A stretch of DNA of 35,873 nt, taken from contig JAMLJG010000003.1 in NCBI GenBank assembly GCA_023953695.1, positions 71,012-106,884 of the forward strand, read 5' to 3'. This document shows, piece by piece, positions 1 to 6,236 of this stretch; position 1 is the stretch's first letter, and every line of letters starts with the position of its first letter. This stretch comes from Kiritimatiellia bacterium. GTDB taxonomy: Bacteria; Verrucomicrobiota; Kiritimatiellia; CAIVKH01. The notes beneath the pieces were generated by a model. That model saw nothing but the letters and a program-made list of their open reading frames with translations. It was not told the origin of the DNA and did no database searches. The translations under genes were made by a program, and so were the position numbers.

Positions 1-939
1 TTTTCCATCTCGCGCCGCTTCTTATCCACCTCATACTCATACAACTTCGCGCGCAACATCTTCATGCACTTCTCGCGATTCATGTGCTGCGATCGCTCCG
101 CCTGGCACTGCACCACAATGCCCGTGGGAATGTGGACAATGCGCACCGCCGAATCCGTCTTGTTCACGTGCTGCCCACCCGCGCCGCTGGAGCGATACGT
201 ATCCACGCGCAGATCCTTGTCGAGAATCTCAATCTCAACCCCATCGTCCACTTCCGCCACCACATCCAACGCCGCGAACGACGTGTGCCGCCGCTTCGCC
301 GCATCAAACGGGCTGATCCGCACCAACCGATGCACCCCGCGCTCCCCCTTCAAATAGCCATACGCATACGGCCCACTCACCAATAGCGAGACGCTCTTGA
401 TCCCCGCCTCCTCGCCGCGCTGCATATCCAACAAATCCACCGAAAATCCATGCTCCTCGCAATAGCGCGTGTACATCCGGTAAAGCATCGAGGCCCAATC
501 GCACGACTCCGTGCCCCCCGCCCCCGCATTCAGCGTCAAATAGGCATTGTTCTGATCAAACGGCTCCGACAGAAGCGACTGCAACTCGAAGCGGCGATAA
601 TCCGCCTGCAACTTGTGCAAGCGCCCCTCCGCCTCCTTCACCAACTCCTCGCACTCCGCGCTCGATGCAGCCCCTTCGGAAAGCTCCAGCAAAATCCGAA
701 TCTCTTCCGTATCGCTCTCCAGCTCCGCAAACGGCTCCAGCATCGCCTTCAACGCATTCGTCTTTGCGATACTCGCGCGCGCCTTCGTCGAATCATCCCA
801 GAACCCGGGAGAAGCCGCCTGTGCCTCCAGCTCCTCTACCTCGCGACGGCGCCCCGCCACGTCAAAGAAACCCCCTTAGCTCTTCGAGCTTTTGCTGGAT
901 AAGTTCGAGCCCATCCAAAATTTCGCGCGCATCCGCCAT
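1..939 (-). CDS. prfB: Peptide chain release factor 2 (RF2), 3' end cut by the window, with programmed +1 frameshift
   Basis: RF2 releases the finished peptide at UGA and UAA codons on the ribosome. The ATG at 939 opens a 25-codon leader that ends at an in-frame TGA (864-862). Translation continues only after a +1 shift at CTT-T-GAC, so the feature spans two frames. After the shift I read the stop-codon recognition tripeptide SPF (about residues 209-211) and the catalytic [10 protein letters not shown] loop with GGQ at about 254-256, at nearly the same positions as in E. coli RF2. About 50 C-terminal residues lie outside the window. A plain ORF call would split this gene into a 25-codon peptide and a headless main frame. 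Upstream lies a three-copy palindrome array, then the FNR-like gene on the same strand. Only a weak GGAG is seen about 14 nt before the start codon. Confidence 0.96.
861..877 (-). promoter_or_regulatory. prfB programmed +1 ribosomal frameshift site
   Basis: Reading the minus strand, AAGGGGG (877-871) is followed after TTT by CTT TGA C. The Shine-Dalgarno-like AGGGGG, the 3-nt spacing, the CTT slippery codon, the UGA at codon 26 and the following C all match the well-known E. coli prfB site. In that system low RF2 makes the ribosome pause at UGA and slip +1, so RF2 regulates its own synthesis. Seen directly: the motif and the frame change. Inferred: the same regulation operates here. Confidence 0.95.
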
Positions 940-1018
940 GATCAACCCAACTCCATTCTTCGGAAAGCTCCAAACTGTAATCAACCCACACGCAAATACA
1001 AAGTTCAATACGCAGAAT

Positions 1019-1097
1019 TTCCAACCCTGGGAAGAAGACGTCGCGCCAACTTCCAACGATTGGAAAAACTCCCGCGCAACGCTTCCAACGATTGGAA
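1019..1097. repeat. Array of three 15-bp palindromes with 32-nt period
   Basis: TTCCAACGATTGGAA occurs at 1051-1065 and 1083-1097, and a variant, TTCCAACCCTGGGAA, at 1019-1033. Start-to-start distance is 32 nt both times, leaving 17-nt spacers that share a GCGC/AAC-like core. Each exact unit is a 6-bp inverted repeat around a 3-nt centre. The array begins 3 nt after the stop codon of the FNR-like gene and lies between it and prfB. The same element recurs at 30272-30318. The function is unknown; a protein-binding array or a 3'-end RNA hairpin series are both possible. Confidence 0.9.
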
Positions 1098-1100
1098 AAA

Positions 1101-1778
1101 TCAGGGGCCGATCGGCGCGTTGAAAAAGCACTCGCGGTGAATTCGCGTCAGCGGCACGCGCTGGGTTTGCAAGTGACGTGTCACTTCATCAATCATGCTG
1201 TCCAGACCGCAGAGATAATAGTCGAACTCGCCCTGCGGAAGCTGGTCCAAGCAGTCGGTGATGCGCCCGTGGTGACACCCCGCGGCCATCTCCCGTGACA
1301 CGGCAAAGCGCGCTCCACCGCGATCCCGCAACCACTCGGGATCAACCAGATCCGACGCCACGCGACAGCCATACCACAAAGCCGCCGGTCGCACCGCGTC
1401 CGGACTCCGCAGATACGCAAAAAAGGGCGCGATTCCCGTCCCCGTCGCCATGAAAACAAATGGGCGCTGCGCCGCCTGCGCGCCCGGACGAAACCAACCA
1501 AACGGCGGACTCACCCGCACCACATCGCCCGGCTTTCGACTGCACAAAAACGGACTCACATCGCCACCCGCCATCCGCCGAATCAAAAAGCGCAAATCCG
1601 CATCCGCCGTTCCCGCCGCAAGACTATAGGGTCGCGAGACGCGCCCCTCCTCAGAATAGAGCGCCATGCAGTCGCCCGGTTCGAAGGCGAGATCGAGACG
1701 CTCCAGCGAAAGCTCGACAATGTCCGCCCCGTGCGACTTCACCGCCGTCACGCGGCGCATCTCCTCAAAATCGTTCAC
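1101..1778 (-). CDS. FNR-like FAD/NAD(P)H oxidoreductase
   Basis: This is a ferredoxin-NADP reductase superfamily protein of about 225 aa. An N-terminal FAD-binding barrel carries RPYS (about residue 50, flavin contact), and the nucleotide-binding half carries GTGIAP and the later CGLDSMID motif. The tail ends in HRECFFN, as in single-domain FNR-like reductases. It probably moves electrons between NAD(P)H and a small carrier, but the partner is not visible. I place the start at the GTG at 1778, which forms a GTGA overlap with the murB stop and has a G-rich stretch 5-6 nt upstream. A GTG at 1796 would add six residues. The palindrome array begins 3 nt after the stop. Fpr, DHOD electron-transfer subunit and similar reductases cannot be told apart by eye. 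Confidence 0.85.
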   Translation of the reverse strand: MNDFEEMRRVTAVKSHGADIVELSLERLDLAFEPGDCMALYSEEGRVSRPYSLAAGTADADLRFLIRRMAGGDVSPFLCSRKPGDVVRVSPPFGWFRPGAQAAQRPFVFMATGTGIAPFFAYLRSPDAVRPAALWYGCRVASDLVDPEWLRDRGGARFAVSREMAAGCHHGRITDCLDQLPQGEFDYYLCGLDSMIDEVTRHLQTQRVPLTRIHRECFFNAPIGP

Positions 1779-2710
1779 GCGACCCCCGCTGGCCACGAAC
1801 CGAGCAGGCGCACCTCGCGGTGCAACTCAATCCCGAACTTCTCCTTAACCAACGCCGCCATTTGCCGAGACAACTCCAACACATCCACCGCGCGGCACCC
1901 GCGCTCCGCCACGATGATGTTGGCGTGCTTCTCAAACGGCCGCGCCTTGCCCACCCGCAGCGCCTTCGCTCCCGCTTGTTCCAGAAACCAACCCGCCGCC
2001 TGACGGCGCTCCGCTTTCGAGGTCGGTTCGATATTCTTGAAAAAGCTGCCCGCCGTCGGTGTGTGCTGCCAGTCCGGATGCTTCGCTGCGCGAAGCGCGA
2101 GAATTTCCTGTCGCCGCGTGCGCAGCCGATCGCGATCGCCAAGTCGCAAACGCAGGCGCACCGAAACAACAATCGAGTCGGTATTCTGTAAGCGCGATTG
2201 GCGATAGCCAAACGCCAACTCATCCCCCGGAATCTCCCGCTCATTCGCGTGATGATCCATCGCAATCACCGAGAGCACGCGGTCGCCGATCTGTTCGCCA
2301 AACGCGCCCGCATTACCGACAATCGCTCCCCCTACAGTTCCCGGAATACCCGTGCAACAGAGGAGCCCATCGAGCCCTTCCTGCACCGCGTAACTCGCAA
2401 GATCATCGAGGCGCGTCGCCGCTTGAACCACCAGCTCATTTCCCTGCCGCGCGATCTGCGGCTTCTCACTGAAGTAGCGGATCACCTGCTGATTCACCCC
2501 TGCATCGCTCACCAAAAGATTCGAGCCGCCTCCGAGCAACACGAATTCTTCACCCACCTCGCCCAGCGCTTCAACTGCTCGGCGCAGCTCCGCGCGCGTT
2601 TCACACGTCGTCAACCCGCGACACGGCCCGCCAATGCGAAACGTCGTGTAAAGCGAAAGCAAAGGCCCGTTCGCCCCGTCCGGACGCCACGTTGATTCTG
2701 ATTTACTCAT
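1775..2710 (-). CDS. murB: UDP-N-acetylenolpyruvoylglucosamine reductase
   Basis: MurB reduces UDP-GlcNAc-enolpyruvate to UDP-MurNAc with NADPH and FAD, the second committed step of peptidoglycan synthesis in the cytoplasm. Visible family motifs in order are TFRIGGP, LGGGSNLL (FAD pyrophosphate binding), GIPGTVGGAIVGNAGAFG, FGYRQS, AGSFFKN containing the serine that acts as proton donor, and EKHANIIV containing the conserved glutamate. At about 311 aa it is the size of the shorter MurB class. Two ATG starts are possible, 2722 and 2710. I prefer 2710, where ATG overlaps the end of the upstream adenosyltransferase by 8 nt. Downstream it overlaps the FNR-like gene by GTGA, so the genes are probably translated together. 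Confidence 0.97.
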   Translation of the reverse strand: MSKSESTWRPDGANGPLLSLYTTFRIGGPCRGLTTCETRAELRRAVEALGEVGEEFVLLGGGSNLLVSDAGVNQQVIRYFSEKPQIARQGNELVVQAATRLDDLASYAVQEGLDGLLCCTGIPGTVGGAIVGNAGAFGEQIGDRVLSVIAMDHHANEREIPGDELAFGYRQSRLQNTDSIVVSVRLRLRLGDRDRLRTRRQEILALRAAKHPDWQHTPTAGSFFKNIEPTSKAERRQAAGWFLEQAGAKALRVGKARPFEKHANIIVAERGCRAVDVLELSRQMAALVKEKFGIELHREVRLLGSWPAGVA

Positions 2711-3287
2711 TCCGTTGTCCATCCAGTTTTGTGCGCAACTGATGAAGCGAAAGCGATTCGCCCTCCTCCGCGCGCGCCAAGAGCCAAAGAAAGTCCGAGA
2801 GCCGATTCAACCAGCGCATCATCGCCGGATTGGAGATCAAACTCTCCCGAGCCATTCTCACCGCCCGGCGCTCCAGTCGGCGTGAAACGGCTCGCGCATG
2901 ATCCAAATGCGCCGCAGCCAAAGACCCGCTCCCGCCCGGAATGATGAAACCCTTCGGCATCACAATCGAATGTTCCCATCGGTCGCGCCGGACCTCGAAC
3001 TCCTCCAAAAACGGCTCCTCAATGCGCTGTCGCAACATCTTCACGAACTCGGAGGTGGTTGCCATCTCTGCCCCGGCCAGAAATAGATTTCGCTGCAGAA
3101 ACAAGATTTCCTCGCTCACATCTGCCCGCTTCACGTGGCAACGCGCCACGCCGAGGATGCTCACCAACTCGTCCAAGTCCCCATAGGCCATGGTGCGAGG
3201 CGAATCCTTATCCACCACTTCGCCGGAGAGGAGAACGGTGGTCCCCTTGTCACCGACTTTCGTTGTAATGCTCTGCGGTTTGTTCAT
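2703..3287 (-). CDS. PduO-type corrinoid (cob(I)alamin) adenosyltransferase
   Basis: This enzyme transfers the 5'-deoxyadenosyl group of ATP to cob(I)alamin, making coenzyme B12. The N-terminal TTKVGDKGTTVLLSGEVV is the PduO-family ATP-binding loop, followed by MAYGDLDEL near residue 35. The core helix has SRRLERRAVRMARE (the family's R-x3-R-xaE-type helix), and MRWLNRLSDFLWLLAR near the end is also typical. Length is about 194 aa from the ATG at 3287. A TTG at 3326 would add 13 residues with no family similarity. It sits between the Nudix gene (50-nt gap) and murB (8-nt overlap). No cobalamin riboswitch is apparent upstream, and no other B12 genes are in the window, so it may serve salvage. 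Whether it is called PduO, CobO-like or MMAB is naming only. Confidence 0.93.
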   Translation of the reverse strand: MNKPQSITTKVGDKGTTVLLSGEVVDKDSPRTMAYGDLDELVSILGVARCHVKRADVSEEILFLQRNLFLAGAEMATTSEFVKMLRQRIEEPFLEEFEVRRDRWEHSIVMPKGFIIPGGSGSLAAAHLDHARAVSRRLERRAVRMARESLISNPAMMRWLNRLSDFLWLLARAEEGESLSLHQLRTKLDGQRNE

Positions 3288-3337
3288 GCGAGGGAGAAAC
3301 GTAGCTTGGAAGGGAACGCTGCGCAAGAACCCGCCGC

Positions 3338-3880
3338 TCAGATTGCGTTCGGATATTGCAGAAGGTACAAACCCACAAAAATTTTCGGATCAATCAGCCG
3401 GCCTGCGGCCTGTTGCGCGCGCAACCATGCGTGGATCTCTGCTCGCGGAATCGCGTGAACGGTAATCGCCTCCGTCTCGTCGCCACCCCCCGCGTGAACG
3501 CGCGCAACGCCATCGGCCCGAAAGAAGGAGTACTGATCAGCCGATCGGCCCGGCGACATCGGCCCCGAATAGACAAGCTGCACGCGCTCAGCGGAATAGC
3601 CCGTCTCTTCCAGCAACTCGCGGCGTGCCGCATCGGCAAAATCTTCACCGGCTCTCGCCTCCGTGTCGCCAATCAAGCCGGCTGGCAACTCAATCACGGA
3701 ACGCCCCAAGGGTATTCGCTCTTGCTCGACAAGGAGAAGTCGGTCATCCGACGTCAATGCAATCACAACGGCAATGCCCTGCACGGAACGGTGCTCGACA
3801 AACTCCCAATCGCGCTCGCGAACGAAGCGGAGCCAACGCCCCTCATGCAACACCTCACGCTTGGACTCCTCGCCACTCAC
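3338..3880 (-). CDS. Nudix hydrolase, ADP-ribose pyrophosphatase-like
   Basis: The protein has 180 aa. A Nudix box spans about residues 70-99, ending in GEDFADAARRELLEETGY. The REL-x-EE-TG core that binds the metal is complete, with a slightly lengthened loop after the first glycine. VIELPAGLIGD before the box and YSGPMSPGRSADQYSFF after it are typical of ADP-sugar pyrophosphatases of the NudF type. The exact substrate cannot be read from sequence. It starts with GTG at 3880, forming a GTGA overlap with the waaA stop, so it is probably translated together with waaA. A role in clearing nucleotide sugars or ADP-ribose is possible but inferred. Confidence 0.92.
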   Translation of the reverse strand: MSGEESKREVLHEGRWLRFVRERDWEFVEHRSVQGIAVVIALTSDDRLLLVEQERIPLGRSVIELPAGLIGDTEARAGEDFADAARRELLEETGYSAERVQLVYSGPMSPGRSADQYSFFRADGVARVHAGGGDETEAITVHAIPRAEIHAWLRAQQAAGRLIDPKIFVGLYLLQYPNAI

Positions 3881-5214
3881 AGCCGCATGGCATTCTGCGG
3901 AAACTCAGCGCTCGATTCATCGTCCAGCGCGATATCCAACAAGTCCAAGGTTCTCTCCAACACACCGCGCTTCTTCTCCACCACTTCCGCCGCGCGCGCG
4001 CCCATCATTTCGCGGCGCTGCGCATTGGAGAGAAGGTCGTCAATCGAACGGCGCAGATTCTGCAAATCGGGCACTTGTATCAACGCATCCGCCTGCCGGA
4101 AGTCTTCCACCACGCCACGGAAGTTCTCCATGTGCGGCCCACAAATGACGGGTTTGCCGTAAAGCGCCGCTTCAATCGGGTTCTGTCCGCCGTGCTGTGT
4201 CAGGCTCTTGCCGATGAAAATGACGTCCGCGCAGGAGTAGAAATGCTTCAACTCGCCCGTGGTATCCAGCACCAGGATTTGCGGTGTGTTCCGAACCGGC
4301 TCGCGCCCCAATTTTGAGCGCAAGACGTAGCTCATTGCGTGGGTGCGGATATCCCGTTCCACATCATCCACGCGCTCGACGTGGCGAGGCGCAAAAATCA
4401 TCACCAAATTGCGGTGGCGCGTCTTCAATCCCTTGTACGCGTCCATCAAGGCATCTTCCTCGCCCGGCCAGGTCGAGCCGCCGAGAACAATCAGATGCTG
4501 GTCTGTAATCTGCGCCTCGGCCAACAACGCGCGCGCCTTCTCCTCGCCACTGTGATCCGCCGTCGCGACATCATACTTGGCCGAGCCCAGCACCTGAATG
4601 CGATTACGCGGCGCGCCAAGTGCTGCCAAACGATCGCGATCAATCGCCGTCTGCACACAGAACACGTCCATCATCGGAAGCAGGCGTCGCGAAAAGAAGT
4701 GCAGCCGCTGATACCCGCGGAAGGAGCGATCGGAAACGCGCCCATTGGCCAAGAGAATGGGAACCGCTCGCTCGTGGGCCAGTCGAATCAGATTCGGCCA
4801 CAGTTCCAACTCCACCAGAACAATCGCCAAGGGCTGAATCGCATCCAGCACGCGCCGGACAATGAACGGCAAATCCAGCGGATAATACAACACCACATCG
4901 TCGGCCGCCGCTTCGCGTTTCGCGAGCGCATAGCCTGTGGATGTCGTCGTGGTCAAAACAAAGCGCACTTCCGGACGGCGCTCGCGCCACTGCTGAATCA
5001 ATTTCAGCGCAACGAACACCTCCCCCACGCTCACCGCGTGAACCCAGACTCGACGATGGGCCGCCAATTGCGACAGTGTCTCATCATCATAATTCCCGAA
5101 GCGCTGTTTGAAGTTGTGGGCATAACCACCCCGCCGCGCCATGCGGAGCAAGAAGCGCGGCAGCATCAGGGTGAATCCGATGACGAACAAAATGTTATAG
5201 AGAAACCAAGCCAT
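3877..5214 (-). CDS. waaA: 3-deoxy-D-manno-octulosonic acid (Kdo) transferase
   Basis: WaaA (KdtA) adds Kdo from CMP-Kdo to lipid IVA at the inner membrane, the first step of LPS core assembly. The 445-aa product has an N-terminal membrane anchor (residues 1-22), then WVHAVSVGE at 57-65 with the catalytic glutamate. It also has VELELWPNLI, the FAPRHVERVDDVE segment, and HGGQNPIEAALYGKPV of the GT-B nucleotide-sugar site. Length matches the family (about 425). Its presence means the organism makes LPS, in agreement with the LpxL-like acyltransferase at 31694. ATG at 5214. It follows the Xer gene by 47 nt and shares an upstream 13-mer with topA. Confidence 0.97.
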   Translation of the reverse strand: MAWFLYNILFVIGFTLMLPRFLLRMARRGGYAHNFKQRFGNYDDETLSQLAAHRRVWVHAVSVGEVFVALKLIQQWRERRPEVRFVLTTTTSTGYALAKREAAADDVVLYYPLDLPFIVRRVLDAIQPLAIVLVELELWPNLIRLAHERAVPILLANGRVSDRSFRGYQRLHFFSRRLLPMMDVFCVQTAIDRDRLAALGAPRNRIQVLGSAKYDVATADHSGEEKARALLAEAQITDQHLIVLGGSTWPGEEDALMDAYKGLKTRHRNLVMIFAPRHVERVDDVERDIRTHAMSYVLRSKLGREPVRNTPQILVLDTTGELKHFYSCADVIFIGKSLTQHGGQNPIEAALYGKPVICGPHMENFRGVVEDFRQADALIQVPDLQNLRRSIDDLLSNAQRREMMGARAAEVVEKKRGVLERTLDLLDIALDDESSAEFPQNAMRL

Positions 5215-5242
5215 GGCAATGAGCGAACGTCTAAAGTTCTGC

Positions 5243-5255
5243 CCTCCGTGTCAAC
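5243..5255 (-). promoter_or_regulatory. Possible waaA promoter element, 13-mer shared with topA
   Basis: GTTGACACGGAGG on the minus strand ends 28 nt before the waaA ATG, in the 47-nt gap after the Xer gene. It has a perfect TTGACA. A separate TATAAT (minus strand, about 5262-5267) stands just upstream and could be the -10 box of a different promoter. Confidence 0.4.
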
Positions 5256-5261
5256 ACGCCA

Positions 5262-6236
5262 TTATAGGCGAGCCCGAGGATGGGCCTTTTCATAGACATC
5301 CTTCAACCGTTCAATGGACACGTGGGTATAGATTTGCGTCGTCGAAAGGCTCGCATGCCCCAACAACTCCTGCACGCTGCGCAAATCAGCGCCGGCGTCC
5401 AGCAAATGCGTGGCAAAGCTGTGTCGAAGCGCGTGGGGCGACCGCGCGGTGTTCAGCCCCGCTGCGAGGAGATGCTTCTTCATCATCCTTTCAATCGAGC
5501 GCGGGGTCAGCGGCCCCGCAATTTTGTTCAGAAATAGAGCCGACCCGCGCACCCGTTTCCCGCGCATCGCGAGAAAGAGTTCCCGCGCGTCCAGATAGGC
5601 GCGCAGCGCCTTCAGCGCCGGATTGCCCAAGGGGCACAACCGCTCCTTCTTTCCTTTTCCGCGAACGCGGATCAAACCGGAAAGCAGGTCAATTTGCTCT
5701 TCCTTTAAGTAGGCGACCTCGCTGAGGCGCATCCCGGTGCTATAAATCAGCTCAAGAATGGCCGCATCGCGAAGCCGCGCGCAGGCCGAAAATCCAGTGC
5801 GATCCTTCTCGTCCGGCGCTTCACTGAGGGGCGCGACGAGGAGCCGCCCCACCTCATGCACGGAAAGGACGGTCGGCAGTTTGCGCACGCGGCGCGGCAA
5901 CGCCAAACCGGTGAACGGATTGCTCTTGACCCATTCCTCCCGCAGGAGGAACCGGAAAAAGGATCGCATCGAAGAGAGTTTTCGGCGCGCGGTCGCCGGG
6001 GCGCATCCCGCCTTCTGAAAGCTCGCGAGAAACCGGCGCCCCGCGAAACGGTCCACCGCCGCCCATTCGAATGGAGGGCGCGCTGCCTCGCCCCACTGCT
6101 GAAGGATGAACTGCCGAATGTCCATCAGGTAGTTCGCGATGGTGTGATCGGAAGCGCTCTTTTCAGCCTCCAGGTAGCGCAGGAACTGTTCCAGCGCTGG
6201 ATCGTTTGCCGGGTCCGCCTGATTCGGAGTGGTCAT
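5262..6236 (-). CDS. Site-specific tyrosine recombinase, XerC/XerD type
   Basis: This 324-aa protein would resolve chromosome dimers at dif with a partner recombinase. An N-terminal SAM-like core-binding domain covers about residues 12-105, followed by the catalytic domain. All catalytic residues are visible: R170 (STGMRLSE), K194 (GKGKKER), H268 and R271 (HALRHSFATH), H294 (LLGHASLSTT) and nucleophile Y303 (QIYTHV). It is of normal length and chromosomal in style, translationally coupled to topA by an ATGA overlap, so it is a housekeeping Xer and not a phage integrase. I cannot decide between XerC and XerD. In many bacteria xer, topA and dprA are neighbours, as here. Confidence 0.94.
   Translation of the reverse strand: MTTPNQADPANDPALEQFLRYLEAEKSASDHTIANYLMDIRQFILQQWGEAARPPFEWAAVDRFAGRRFLASFQKAGCAPATARRKLSSMRSFFRFLLREEWVKSNPFTGLALPRRVRKLPTVLSVHEVGRLLVAPLSEAPDEKDRTGFSACARLRDAAILELIYSTGMRLSEVAYLKEEQIDLLSGLIRVRGKGKKERLCPLGNPALKALRAYLDARELFLAMRGKRVRGSALFLNKIAGPLTPRSIERMMKKHLLAAGLNTARSPHALRHSFATHLLDAGADLRSVQELLGHASLSTTQIYTHVSIERLKDVYEKAHPRARL

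Noticed and set aside
1019..1097. CRISPR-like array.
   Set aside because: Repeats are only 15 bp with 17-nt spacers, two or three copies, with similar spacers and no cas genes nearby.
2703..3287. Cobalamin riboswitch upstream of the adenosyltransferase.
   Set aside because: Only 50 nt separate it from the Nudix gene, and no B12-box motif is visible.
5262..6236. Xer gene as an integrase of a mobile element.
   Set aside because: It is coupled to topA, is standard length and lies in a housekeeping run.
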